From Smallanthus sonchifolius (taxonomy: Eukaryota > Streptophyta > Magnoliopsida > Asterales > Asteraceae): 64,000 nt of DNA. Shown here in pieces: positions 11,191 through 23,301 of the stretch. The stretch lies in assembly GCA_023525975.1 (NCBI GenBank), contig CM042038.1, positions 3,659,272 through 3,723,271 on the forward strand, given 5' to 3'. The translations under genes were made by a program, and so were the position numbers. How positions within the stretch are numbered: the first letter of the stretch is position 1; every line of letters starts with the position of its first letter. The notes beneath the pieces are model-generated. The model saw only the letters and a list, made by a program, of their open reading frames with translations, searched no databases and was not told where the DNA came from.

Positions 11191-13801
11191 TTGAGGGATT
11201 TGGTGTGCGAGACACTAAACTCAAACCGGATGCTCTTGATATGGGGGAATGATACGAGAATCCAAGAAGGACTTGACTAAGACTCGGAGCTTGCGGAAAT
11301 GAAAGGTTAGTAATGATTTGATAAATTGATAATATATATATATATATATGGTGTATGTATATATGTATGATGAATGTTGTTAAGGTGTTATGTGTGCCGA
11401 AACTTGTTTTGTGACTTGTTATATGGAGATGGTAATTACAATTGGGCATGGCGTATTATTAAACATGTCTGGCCAATATGTTTAATAAGACGAAATGTGC
11501 AAGAGATTTTATGATAACCATATGACAATGAACATTAGCAAGGAGTAGGTGAAGGTGGTTATATGTGTATGTATATATGTATGTATATGGATGATTAGAT
11601 GGGGGTAATACATATACACATAGATAAGATATAGTGCCTTAACAAGTGGGTAGATTAAAGATCTATAAGTAGGTAGAACATCTACAACTTAGTTAAAAAT
11701 TTATCGGGGAGACTAAGGGGCACTTGTGTAAGTAAAAGAAATGGGGGATGAAAGTCATCTTAAGGACTCAAGTATGTTAGAGTCTAGACGTGTATCACCT
11801 CGTGGGTGGTGAGGAACATGGAATAGGTTGGGAGAAAAAGAATGCATCAATCTAGCGGAGAATGGCTAGAGCTTTCTATCATGTTGTATCGATCTTCCTT
11901 CAAGGAAGATAGGGCTCTTTGAGGTGATCCTTGGGAGGAACAGTGTGAAGCCTAGAGAGCGGGAAGAACTACGGTTGGTGAACCGAAGTGGAAGGAAAAC
12001 CTTGTTTTCACAAGAGGGTTCGTGGTGTGCGAACCAAAGGAGTTAAAGGGTGAGAGTTAATAGCTGATTAATTAACGATGAATCACTATGATGGTCTTGT
12101 CTTTTGAAGCAATCCATTGTGATTGGTAGAGGGCGTATTACGCACGATGAGTCGACTCCGGGACGTGGCGGAGGATTGGTGAATTATTCTTCGTGAGGAG
12201 ATAAGTGGAAAACGAAGAGTAAATGAGAAGTGGCTTCGTTAAAGCCGAAACATTCTAGCTGAGCTAGAAACCCTTTATGGGAAGAAATGCTGGACATTGC
12301 TATATGTCTGGAGGATAACACAAATGGGGAGAAAATTTGAAATTTGCTTAGGCCTATGGGTCACGCATTTCTAATCACCATAGTCGTGACTGAAGCTTTT
12401 CGATCGTTGTGTTTGATGAAAGGCTAAGCAGATCGGTGGATTCGGGCGATCATCATTAAGGGTGTCATAATGTTGATGTTTACATGTTTTAATAACATGA
12501 GGTTGTGGATGAAACGATCACATGGATTTTGATCCGATGATTGTAAAAGAGGTGTTGGGTTACTTAGTAACCATATCATTGTCTAGTATGATAAATGGGT
12601 GACGTGTTAATCTGTTCTCATTAGAGACAGTGAAACACGAGGTATGCGAACTGGTGTATATACATGGCTTGCGCCATTGACATCAACCGGGGATATAAAA
12701 GGGATACTTAGTATTCCAGTTGAGAAAGAGGATTTGATAAGGGTCATTGAACCTGTGTGCTTTGTTCTAAAGCACATAAACTTTTCGATGGAAAGGGAAA
12801 ATGGAAGAGTGCGTATTGTCACTGACAGTCGGTGGTAGGATAAAACTGACTAAAGGTCTCGCGGTTGTGGATTTTTTTGTCAAGGGGTAAATGTTAAAAT
12901 GTACATTGTACGCAAACGGTGATATACATAGGTGAAATATGTATATAAAGGGGTTAAATGTACATAGGTGGAATGTGTACATAAATGGTGGTTGAAGTCC
13001 TAGAACTTCGTAAATGATGTTGGAAGTCTTTTGGACTTCACAATCGGTGTTTAAAATCGAAGTTTTCGAACTTCAAAGGTGGATTCGGTGATTGAGATCC
13101 TTAAATCTCAAAGGATGACTTATGATTAAGTCAATGGAGATACTTAGGGTGTTTGGGTCACGGATAGGGATCTTCCTTCCAGTGTTGTAAAAGAGGATTC
13201 AAGTAAGGAAGTTGTCGTATCCTTACTTGAGGAGGTCGCAAGCTTTATCGGTTAAGAATGGGTGAGTTGAAGACTCGAGCTTCAAAGGGTGTTATGTATG
13301 GGCATTGGGATCCTCGAACCCCAAGAGGTATGAATTTGAGACCTTGAGTCTCAATGGGTCGATTGGTAAGGAAGTTTTGAAATTTCCATGTAAGAGGTGG
13401 GTGACGTGGGATTAGAACTTGGATTTCCTTAGTTGTCAAACGTGTTGACTACTCGTATAAAGTGGTTCAAAAATCCAAGTATCTCATGGTTAGGAGTGTT
13501 GAAATTCAAGTGGAAACTTGACGTTATAAAAGTTTTCCTTTGAAATGAGTGGACTCCATAATGCATTTTTTTACGTGACCATACGTGAAAGCGTTAGGAG
13601 GATAGAACTGTTGTTATTTCATATGGTGAAGATGAGATAAATGATAAACGTTTCGTCTAAATGAATCAGTGAATATCTTAGATAGTGGGCGAACTAATTG
13701 GTGCAAAAAGTAGACAAACTGCATATCGTTGTCAAAGGAACCATTAAAGTCGGAGATAACCTTAGGGGAGTAACGAGGGCGTATAGAGTTACTACATTAA
13801 A
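11191..13801 (+). other. Non-coding internal region of the outermost element
   Basis: About 2.6 kb where gag, protease, RT and RNase H would be expected. No open frame resembles them. I cannot tell whether this is decayed coding sequence or filler of a non-autonomous variant. The open frames near 12607-12982 have no recognisable motif. Confidence 0.5.
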
Positions 13802-14305
13802 GTGAAGTCATTCATGATGACAATTTCATCGTCTCTTATTGACGAAATTCGAGAGGCTCAAATGTTAGCACTTGTTGGTGACTTGAAGAAAGAGCGGATG
13901 GTTGCTTATGTTGATAAGCTTGGTGAAAATAGCATGGGCTTGAAGACATGCTTTGATAGGATTTGGATTCCTAGGTTGTCAAGTGTTTTGACAACTATTT
14001 TGGATGAAGCGCATAAATCCAAATATTCTATCCATCCGGGTGTCACAAAGATGTTTTATGATTTGAGGTGTCATTTTTGGTGGCCGGGTATGAGGCGTGA
14101 TGTTGTTAAGTATGTTGAGAGGTGTCTCACGTGCTTAAGAGTAAAGGCGGCGCAAGATCGCCAAAAGTCTTATGCGGATAATAGGAAGCGGGCGATTGAG
14201 TTTCAAGTGGGGGACTTTATGCTATTGAAAGTCTCTCCTTGGAAAGGGGTGATACGGTTTAGGAAACGGGGGGAAGTTAAGCCCACGTTTCATTGGACCG
14301 TTTAA
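13802..14305 (+). pseudogene. Integrase-tail fragment of gypsy pol with catalytic core deleted
   Basis: The frame reads through the region before integrase (SLIDEIREAQ), the HHCC zinc-binding domain (HKSKYSIHPG ... WWPGM ... CLTCLRVKA), and then goes straight to AQDRQKSYADNRKRAIEFQVGD and LKVSPWKG, which normally lie beyond the catalytic core. The DDE core is missing, in frame. The frame shifts and ends at 14305, but matching sequence (GPF, ARVGAV) continues in another frame to 14331, where the next element is inserted. Comparison with the intact pol at 23801-28186 shows about 630 bp missing. No function is expected. Confidence 0.88.
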
Positions 14306-14331
14306 AGTGAAGGCAAGGGTGGGTGCGGTAG

Positions 14332-14728
14332 TGTAAGGCCCCAAACCCGGGAGGCCTCACTTATTGGATTTACTCATTCACAAGCAGTTCTTAAACATGA
14401 ATATCAGATAACGCAGCGGAAATTTCTTTTAAACATAACTTAATCGTTGTTCATACATGCGGAAGCGTAAACATAGTTTAAAACATATTTACATTATAAC
14501 TAAACATAACGGGATGCCAGTCTTCAAAAGCAGTCGGGTAACTCTTCATCTCTAGCCAAGCATCACCGTCCATCCTCAGAACCTACCTTAACCTGAATGT
14601 GTACACTTAAAAACGTCAGCTACGCTGGTGAGTTCTAGTTTTCGTTCGTTTTAAGAAATGGTTCATCATTCAAACATTCAATAGGGTTTAACATTCGTAT
14701 AAGAAAACAGGGCCTTTCATTCGTAAAC
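14332..14728 (-). repeat. Left part of the 3' LTR of element 2
   Basis: Matches 40062-40458 of the other LTR with a few substitutions, for example TGTAAGG against TGTAAAG at the start. Interrupted at 14728 by the Athila-type element after TAAAC. Confidence 0.92.
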
Positions 14729-16385
14729 TGATGTTGTCCAGACGGTCTATTAAAAACTAACAAATAAAACCTATTCTAGACTTTCTAGCTTTAAATTTAT
14801 AAAACCTAGACTCGACCTAAAACTAGACCACACAACCGGCAAGTGTACCGATCAATGTAATATAGCCTAACGAAGTCCGGATATCGAACCCAAAAGACAC
14901 TGAATAACTAAATTAGACTCTAACTAGGACTTAATATGATTAATTGATTGGGGGGTTTACTACACTAAAGATTAACTAAGAATGCAATAAACTAAGGACA
15001 ATTCAAGCTATCAAGAGTAAACTAAAGATGAAATCAAGAATGGAGAAGTCACTACCTAGGTCGGAATCCTATGTGTAAAGCTCAACTTCTATCGGTTTTG
15101 GAACTAGGTTGGATCTGGGTTTCTAAAGATATAACACCTAAAAGATATCTAGTGGATTCCCGATCACTCTCGGTCTCGGGATGTGACCAGAAGACAACCT
15201 AAGGATATTAACTCACCAGATGATCGGATCACCTCTCGGGTATTTCCTACTATGACAAGTACCCTAATAAACGGATTACCTCTCAGTCTCACCGCTTACC
15301 ATACACTCAAGGAATGCATGGGGTAGTTCTAGAATGGATACTATGATTCGGATAGCAACTATCACTAGACACCTAATACCAACTTCCTCTCAGACAGCTG
15401 ACACTCGGATTCCTAATGACGAAGACTAAACGACTAATTCTCACCTCTCGGGTATTGAACTAGGACACACATTCACTTCTAATCAGTAATTAACTAGGTT
15501 TTCTATGGCTACTACGTCTAGACACCACTCTAACTCACAAACCCTAAAGTCTATGAACCAGAAACGAAGATCAAACTGGCAGACAACCACAATCAACGCA
15601 GAAAAGCATAATCAACCACATAATCAGAATTAAACATGCACTAACATCACACATAAACAAACTCAAACCTTTACTAAATCATAAATCCAACATTCAAATC
15701 CAAAAACCGAATAAAAATCGAAACTTTAACACATAATCATCATATTGACCTAGGTAGATCAAGGATCTAGCCTAGAATCATACTAAGAACATCTACACAG
15801 AAGCAAATAGCAAGATCCATAGGTTCAAAACATAAAATCAAAGATAAAAATCAAGTCTTTAAAACCTAGAACGTATAACTACGAACCCGGAATCCAAAGC
15901 TTTAATCTTTAAGCTTCAATCTTCTTCCAAACTCCCAAAATCGCCTCTTTTCTTCCCTGGAACGGCTTAGAATCGAACTTTTTCATAATGGCCGTTTAAA
16001 TCTTTTTAATTTAGAAAATTAGGGTTTTGCGGAAAACGGCCCTCTCGCGTACCGCGAGATAATGTTGACTGGATCCTCGCGTACCTCGAGGACCAAAATA
16101 GTCGGGCGGATTCCTGGAGTTTCCCGCGTACCGCGAGAATTATTACACTCGTCTTTCGCGTACCGCGAGAGACCTAAATTTCAGAAAATTGTCTTTTGAT
16201 CTTTGGACTTTTCCGGGCTTCGTTTCTTCGCTCGTTTTCTTCACGTATTCTTCATTAATATTCCCGAGCTCCTACAAATAAGACCAACGACTCAAATGTA
16301 CATAAAATTGACTCAAAACTAATATAAAACTACTTAGAACACATTAAAACAAAGGAATAAAGACGTGTGCTTTCGCACCCTATCA
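14729..16385 (-). repeat. 3' LTR of the Athila-type element
   Basis: 1657 bp, same length as the partner LTR. Both differences I see (near 16060 and 16094) fall inside the short CGCGTACCGCG palindromes. Confidence 0.93.
16046..16170 (-). repeat. Cluster of CTCGCG-TAC-CGCGAG palindromes in the Athila LTR
   Basis: Four units near 16053, 16077, 16132 and 16155, with the shared core CGCGTACCGCG (one unit has CTCGAG in the right arm). Each forms a 5-7-bp stem with a 3-nt TAC loop. The partner LTR holds the same four near 33163-33282, there all with intact cores. Confidence 0.85.
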
Positions 16386-16400
16386 AATATCCCCACACTT
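16386..16400 (-). other. Polypurine tract of the Athila-type element
   Basis: On the minus strand this reads AAGTGTGGGGATATT directly before the 3' LTR. The same AAGTGTGGGGA occurs three more times in the element, at 17386-17396, 18667-18677 and 18901-18911. Confidence 0.8.
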
Positions 16401-18448
16401 AACCTTTTTTCGTCCTCGAAAAATCTGCAAATGGAATCATAACTGGCATCTAACTCAACAAACATAAATTTCAATTTTCAAAACATACTCACGTGTTATA
16501 AAGCAACAATTAGTATTTCTGTCCGATTAAACCCAAGCACTAACTTTCAAGCCCCCGTTACGTGTTCTAAATCCATTTTATACAACATATCAATCAATCT
16601 ATGTGACTCACACTTAGAAGTTACAGCTCTACCTAATCCCGTCTCAAGGTCATGTTTAGGCACGGATTAAACCATATAGATTTACCCTACCACGTTAAAC
16701 TACTATTTACAGGTTTTTAGAAATCAGATGAAATCATGAATGAATGGATGATAATGAGCATAATAAGCAAAAGAACTTTCGTCTAGAGGCGTTTCAACCA
16801 AGTCACTATCCCGGAGGGTAACACATAGACTACATTCTATCAATGAAGCACATAAATCTTACTTAGGGGTGTATCCTCCAAGTCGCTATCCCAAAGGGTA
16901 ACACATAAGCAAAACTCAGTATAGCTCATAAATTATGGAATAACATGGATTATGGAATGCGGGCGCCACCGAAACTCGGATTTATTCTCATAAAAAGAGA
17001 ATGGTGTGCCATAAAAAATTTCAAAAACCTTTAAATTTTAACTTAATCGTGGTACCTATCACCCTATATTGACAGTTTCAGTATTACCATTACTCTAAGA
17101 TGAATACCCACAAGATATCATGATTTTATTCCGTGATTAATCCTAAATAACACAAACAGGATATTTAAGCTCTACTAGTTAGCTGGGTCTACCAAAACAT
17201 CACTAATTAGACACGTTTTCAATTATTTAATCTTTTAAACTCATAAATAGATCCAGTTCTACTATCATTTTCCAAATATATGCAATTATTTTCAAGAACA
17301 TTTTTCAAATTTTTCAATTTTTTTTTTTTTTTTTTTGTATTTTTGAATTTTTAAAGACACAAACTAAACAAACTAGACACTCACATCCCCACACTTGAAA
17401 GACACATTGTCCTCAATGTGAAGCAAAACACAACTAAAAAAAAAATTGGACAAAACAGAACAGGAAGCGACTTAGCTGGTAATGTAGATGCAATCTAGTA
17501 TGCAGCTTCGTTCTTCCTTGTGTGCACCGTATAGCATTTCGGTCGCGGTTACACATCAGCTGTTGGGTTGCCTTTACAAGATAGTAATGGTAATCATCAA
17601 ACCCGCCCGAATGGAGATTGAGTACGGACAGAATGATAAAACCTGCAAAATAAACCTCATACAAACCCACAGCATTAAACTGACTCAAATAAAATATAGA
17701 GACTAGACAGACTCAAGAAAACTAAAAGACTCAAGATAGATAGATGCAGAAAAAATATACTCGACATGTGGCAAACACAAAGACATGAATACCACAGCAA
17801 GTTCGAACATCGGTCATAAACGGTTTCTAGTTTCCCATGGTCACGGTGGTCGGATGGTGGTAGGTGGGTGAATTAATGTGATGGATGATGGTGGTTAAAG
17901 GTGATGCTTCATGGTAGTGGTGGTACGAAGGTAGGTGATGAATAGTGGTGGTGGTGTATGAAAACGGGGACAGAAACGGGTACGGGAAACCATGGGAAAC
18001 AAAGGAAATAGGGTGACACCAGCAGTCCCTCGCGTACCGCGTAAGTCGAAGGGGATATTCTTCGCGTACCGCGAAGGCCAAAAAGTTAGGCCGGCCGAGA
18101 CTTTTGTCTCTCGCGTACCGCGAGAAATCTTCTTCTCGTTCTTCGCGTACCGCGGGAGGGTGTCGTTAACAGAAAGTTTTGAAGTTTTTTTTCAATTTTG
18201 TACTTAGAAAATTTTTTTGCCATTTAAGAAAAAATTTTCACCCACTTCCTTAAAACCTTGTCCCAAGCATAAAAACACATGTAACCATACCTGGGGCTTC
18301 ATTCCCGACGATTTTCCTTACCGAATCAAGCATGGATTCCTGCAAAACTTGACAAAAACAAAACACAAACCGAAAAACAAAGAAAAAGACACGGACTCAA
18401 CCCAATGAAATCATACAAACTCTACATCCCCGGGCACTTGCCCATGAC
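16401..18448 (-). other. Non-coding 3' internal region of the Athila-type element
   Basis: 2 kb between the gag-protease stop and the polypurine tract, where RT, RNase H and integrase would normally be. No such motifs in any frame. It holds a long T-run (about 17318-17337), a second polypurine-like copy (17386-17396), and four CGCGTACCGCG palindromes at 18029-18151. Confidence 0.8.
18029..18151 (-). repeat. CGCGTACCGCG palindrome cluster in the Athila internal region
   Basis: Four units (near 18031, 18061, 18112 and 18142) carry the core CGCGTACCGCG, with arms extended in some (TTCGCG-TAC-CGCGAA; TCTCGCG-TAC-CGCGAGA). The spacing of 30-50 bp is like that in the LTR, so the motif is present both in LTR and internal sequence of one element. 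Confidence 0.85.
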
Positions 18449-20210
18449 TCAAGCAAGCCTATCAGGGGGCTTCTCCTTGATCCTAACCGGTACCGCCTTC
18501 ATCCTGCGCGGCCTCCGGGTCCTCCATACCTCTAGCAAACAACTACTACTCTCAAACATTAAACTCATATCACATGTAGCAATCCAGTCCTTCCACCACA
18601 ACTTAAACCTACCCGGACCGAAGATAACATTGTTCAAATAACCGAGTGTACTGTCATCTTTACATATCCCCACACTTGGGGTTTGCTCCATCTTCAACTC
18701 TACCTCTCTCGACTCGCGGGTTCTCTTACGTGGTGGCCTAGATCTAGGGGGATTAGAATTTGGGGTCGGTTTTTCAATTCTCCCCTCAGCACAAACAAGG
18801 GTGAGGACATGTGAAGGTTCAGGAATAGATATTTTCAGCGGTATGGCTTCTTCACTCTCACCAGGATCATCATAGGGATCCTCCACGATATCTACTAACT
18901 TCCCCACACTTGGGGTTTTGCCCATGACATCTTCAAATTCAGCCATTATGTTCAGTACATCATCGGGCATCTCATCATCACCGTAATCATCCGGCTCCCC
19001 TAACAACCTTTCTAACTCCAACGCCCACTCAGATGGTTCTTCTATATTCGGGGCGGGTTCACCAACTTCTAACATCGGATCGGAGTCCCAATGGTGGTCT
19101 ATGAAAGAGTCGAGCATGCACACGGAATGGCTGTGCTCGCCAACATCCTTCCCGGACTCTACAGCATTGAATGTAAGGACCTCATCCCCCACACGAAGTG
19201 TGAGCTTCCCGTCAAAGACATCAATCATCGCCTTTGCGGTCCGTAGGAACGGGCGCCCTAAGATGAGTGGGACCTTGTCATCCACCTCCATATCTAGAAT
19301 CACAAAATCCACGGGGAAAACAAAATTGCCCACTTTCACTAATAGATTTTCCACTATTCCCCGTGGATACTTGACTGAGCGGTCAGCCAAGGAAATGCTC
19401 ATGCGCGTTGGTTGTGGTTCACCTAGGTCCAGCTGCTTGTACAATGAATAGGGCATCAAATTGATGCTAGCACCTAGGTCGGCCAACGCGTGGTGTAATG
19501 GTAGGTTGCCCAACAAGCACGGGATCGTGAACCGACCCGAATCAGACAACTTTTCTGGCAAATGATTTTGCACCACTGCCGAGCATTGCTCACCAAGTGA
19601 GACTCCAGAGACCTCCTCAAGTTTCTTCTTGTTGGAAAGAAGGCCTTTTAAGAACTTGGCATATTTGGGCATATGCTGGAGGACCTCTACAAACGGGAGA
19701 TTGACCTTGAGTTGTTTGAACATATCAAGGAAGTGACCGTATTCCTTAGCGTGTTTATGTGGCAACACACGTGCGGGATAAGGAATACGACTCAAGTCAA
19801 TCTCGGGGGACTTCATCTCCACCCCCTTCTTCTTCTCCTGTGCCTTCTTGGTAGGCACCTCAACCACTATCTCCTCCTCCACCGGCTCTTCTTCTACTAC
19901 TACCGGTGGGCTCTCATCCTCCTTCTCTATCATGCTCCTCGTCGAAACAGCATTCGACTCGGTCTCTTTTAGCATCCTAGCATCGATCTCAGCAAATCGA
20001 GCTTCCCAGTCAATCTTGTTCACCTCCTCCACTGAGGGAATATTATGCTCCTTAGAGTGGGGGTCAACCTCTTCAACCACTTTACTCTCCACACTCTCTA
20101 TAGACACGGCCATCACTGAAGCGTTCGGGCCCGTAGAAGGGCTTCCTTGTCTATCATGTATGCTCCTAGCAATGTCTCCTACCGTGCGTTGCAAATCCTG
20201 GAACGCCGAT
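18449..20210 (-). pseudogene. Athila gag-protease ORF, downstream part
   Basis: 587 codons continuing the gag ORF that is cut by the Tekay insertion at 20206-20210. The first codons beyond 20210 in the open frame belong to the Tekay LTR, not to this gene. Recognisable are the Athila region PEIDLSRIPYPARVLP, a protease with the active-site variant ADLGASINLMPYSLY, and VPLILGRPFL. The tail contains two TPSVG motifs, which are translations of the polypurine-like AAGTGTGGGGA. The ORF stops without reaching RT. The lengths of the two parts, less one copy of the target duplication, sum to a multiple of three (3048 nt), so the frame was open before the insertion. Confidence 0.9.
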
Positions 20211-22395
20211 TGTGACAACCCGACATTTCAGGTCAATATCCGTATACATTATGAACAAGTTTACATTACAATAAACGAGTTTACATTATAATTATTTTTG
20301 TGATTTACGTAATTTCACAAACAAAGACATGAAGGTCTAACAAAAACCGAGCATTGTCTCAGTTCACATTTGGAAATTCTAGGAGTTACCGGTTCACATA
20401 CACTTATAACCCGAATAAATTCGAACACTAGTGGTTAAAATAAATAACCAGAAAAATATATATGTATTATTTTACACAAACTTTGTGTAGAACAATAAAT
20501 TATTTTCAGAATAAGTTTATAATACCGTGGAGGATCTAAACCGGATTTATTTACCCCTTTAAAACTCTAATTAATACCTAAATCTAATTATTTTATTCAA
20601 ATTATCCCAAACCACTTTTATTGACTTTCTCGGCCGAAGCCAGAGAAAGCCACTCCCACGATCATCTTACTCAAAACCCATACCTCCTATTGCGAAAAAC
20701 TCAGAACATAACCATACTCCCTTCAATCAAAAACCTCACAATCCTCATTTTTCTCTCATTTTCATACGGCAAACTTCCATTTCTCTTCAAAATCGAAGCC
20801 GAGTTTTCAAGGCAAAATCCTACCACAAACCAGTATTTTAAGAAGAAAATTCAAGTGTTTCTGCAAAAGAGTCGAGATCATCTCTGTTTTATTTCATCAT
20901 CTTCATCTCGGTTTTAAGGTAAAAACTCGACATTTTCACATTAGTTTCTTTAAAACCGTAGTTAAACTTACATCTTATTTAAACGCAAGAAAGACAACAA
21001 GAAGAGTGTGTCGAATTCAAGTTTAAAACATAAAAATATGCAGGACTGATTCTGTGAAACAGAAGTCCAGTACTCGAAACTAGGAGTTTCGATACCAGTT
21101 AACTCAATCGAAACTAGGTAGTTTCGATACCTTGTCTCAATCGAAACTAGGTAGTTTCGATAGCAAATACTCAATCGAAACTAGGAGTTTCGATACCTGT
21201 TTCTCAATCGAAACTAGGTAGTTTCGATACCTTTTCTCAATCGAAACTAGGTAGTTTCGATAGCAAATATTCAATCGAAACTAGGTAGTTTCGATACCCT
21301 TTTCTCAATCGAAACTAGGTTGTTTCGACTCCTGACCACTTCATCGAAACTAAGTAGTTTCGACACACCTATGCCCAATCGAAACTAAGAAGTTTCGACA
21401 CCTGTACAACAGTCCCATTTGGGCAGTAACTCAAAACTGTTTTTATAACAAAACAAGTGTTGAACAACTAAGGAGATATTCAAACAAAAACGACCAGATT
21501 TACAAGGTCGGTGAACAATTTACAATTAAGACGTTGGTCTTAACAACAATTTACCCTTGGTATCTAGGGTACAAATAGTCAAGGTTGACTACAACAAGTT
21601 TTATCACAAGTATATACACAAACTCAAGGTGAGTTTCACGGCCCCTTTCTTTTTACTGTTTTCAAATATTTGGGGGAGAAACATACTTCAACTATTTTAT
21701 GGGATAACAAGAGAATAAGACACGACTTTTATGTTTACATGGGATGAGAACAACACAATGGAGGCCGCGAAAGTCCCCTGGAACAACATAGTAACCATTA
21801 ACTGTAGCCTAGGGTCCTATGAATAGTACTATGGAGAGTGACGTCTCCCGGTCATGGTTAGTCGCGCTAACCACAATCTGGAGGATTTATGGCCGCATAG
21901 AATCTGATAACAAAATTAGGGGCGTGTACACATGTCAAGGTTTGGTTACGCCCCATGTATGAACATATTATTTGTATTCCTAGCTAGTTTACAAATGGGT
22001 CAACAATTCTTATTCTGTTTATCACATACAACTGAAACTATTTACGAACAATTGAATTTTACAAAGAACTATTTGATTAAACCTGTGAACTCACCAACCT
22101 CGTGTTGACGATTTTAAGTATGTTTTTCAGGTAACTGAACGTGATTTCAAGGTTAGCAATGTAGATTACATGCATGCACGATGGATACTACTCAAGGAGG
22201 ATTTCCCTTGTATAACTCATTGAGTTGAGTCATATTTGTGAAATCTTAACTTTTTGTAAACTCAGATTATGTTTTGTAATGTAAAACATCAAACTTGTTA
22301 ATGTATCCATTTATCATGTATGTGTTTGCGGTAATCATATGCTTTGGAAACCATGAACGTTGCGCCTCGCGTTTCCGCCTTGGCGGGGTGTGACA
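20211..22395 (+). repeat. 5' LTR of the innermost Tekay-like element
   Basis: 2185 bp, TGTGACAACC to GGGTGTGACA. Contains the ten-unit palindrome array at 21073-21402. An AT-rich TATATAT lies near 20457, but I do not assign a promoter. The other LTR is at a constant offset of 8010. Confidence 0.95.
21073..21402 (+). repeat. Array of ten CGAAACT / AGTTTCG palindromes in the Tekay LTR
   Basis: Ten units, each ATCGAAAC, a variable centre, then GTTTCGA. Centres include TAGGTA, TAGGA, TAGGTT, TAAGTA and TAAGAA; the arms CGAAAC and GTTTCG do not change. Spacers of 5-15 bp vary. Each unit can form an 8-9-bp stem. The open frames across it are simple translations of the repeat. An identical array lies in the other LTR at 29083-29412. 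Confidence 0.93.
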
Positions 22396-22400
22396 GAACT

Positions 22401-22418
22401 TGGTATCAGAGCCATTGA
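22401..22418 (+). other. Primer-binding site, tRNA-iMet type (element 4)
   Basis: TGGTATCAGAGCCATTGA starts five bases after the LTR end, the standard initiator-Met primer complement. Confidence 0.93.
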
Positions 22419-22521
22419 TTATAGTGAACTAGGAATCTAAATTGGAACCTAGTCTATAATCTAAATGACTCACTAAAACGTTTTCATTGCATAAGCATTG
22501 CATGACCAGTCATTTTGTCAT

Positions 22522-23301
22522 ATGGATATTGTAGTCACAAGCATGTCGTCACATTCACATTCTGATCCCGTCTCTGACACTGAATCAAACGAGGAACGTT
22601 CCGCCTCACGTCCCAAAAATCAAGTACAAACCCGTAGCTCCACACCACCTAAAGTCGCCTTGGGAAAACCGCCTATCGTCTACCGAAAGAAAAGCGGAGG
22701 ACCAGTTAAGATGCAAAGCGCTAGGAAGAAGGTTCGACTTCCACGCAAAAGGAATCTAGCAGCCCGTGACCCAGAAGACTTGGTGGCTGGTGAAGAACCA
22801 CCTAGGCAAAGACCCTGCTACCACCCTACTGTGGGAACCATCCGTTGGATGCCTCGTACCCTGGCACGTTGGAGGGAGATGGAGAGCATTCCATCTACCT
22901 TTGAACTTGGAGAGTCTTCTAACTCCCCAACACCCCTACCCCACACTGGGGAAGCCATAGAGCTCACTGTGCCTACCTTGGTAGCTCGCGTTCGTACGCA
23001 TGAGGAGCGTCTTGATGATCTCCTAGATGACATCCGGGCACAGGGGGATGCAGCCACGCGACTTCGTCAAGGACTCGGATCTCGAGTTCAGAATCTAGAT
23101 GACCGCACCCGAAACATACAGGATGCCACTAACTATCTGGAGTTGAGAGCCGACATGGACTGGCAGTTCACTGTCACTGTCCGAGACATGGTGGAGGCGC
23201 TGGAGGAAAGGACGTTGGCTGCAGAATTTGTGGCGAGAGCTAGTTTTGTCATGGCAGGACTTGCCATGATGATTGGATTGTACTCTCACTTCTTCTTTTA
23301 A
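22522..23301 (+). CDS. Extra ORF between primer site and gag, with coiled coil and hydrophobic tail
   Basis: A 259-aa protein from the first in-frame ATG at 22522 (a second candidate start is at 22543, MSSHSHSD). I do not recognise the family. Residues 1-90 are hydrophilic and basic, rich in Ser, Arg and Lys (ARKKVRLPRKR). Residues about 150-240 have heptad-like charged helices (RTHEERLDDLLDDIRAQGD, LEERTLAAEF) that look like a coiled coil. The last 20 residues (SFVMAGLAMMIGLYSHFFF) are hydrophobic, as in a tail-anchored membrane protein. It lies in the element's own leader, 256 bp before gag. The second-level Tekay-like element has only about 300 bp there and no such ORF. Function unknown. 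Confidence 0.75.
   Translation: MDIVVTSMSSHSHSDPVSDTESNEERSASRPKNQVQTRSSTPPKVALGKPPIVYRKKSGGPVKMQSARKKVRLPRKRNLAARDPEDLVAGEEPPRQRPCYHPTVGTIRWMPRTLARWREMESIPSTFELGESSNSPTPLPHTGEAIELTVPTLVARVRTHEERLDDLLDDIRAQGDAATRLRQGLGSRVQNLDDRTRNIQDATNYLELRADMDWQFTVTVRDMVEALEERTLAAEFVARASFVMAGLAMMIGLYSHFFF

Noticed and set aside
20211..20218. Start codon of the Athila protease frame at 20218
   Set aside because: It lies in the Tekay LTR; the frame is the continuation of gag, not an independent gene.
20621..20917. 98-codon open frame in the Tekay LTR (also 28631-28927)
   Set aside because: Present in both LTRs only because they are identical; lies in untranslated leader sequence and has no recognisable motif.
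21073..21402. Spaced repeats resembling a CRISPR array
   Set aside because: Units are palindromes with very short, repetitive spacers inside a plant LTR, present identically in both LTRs. No cas genes; plant nuclear context.
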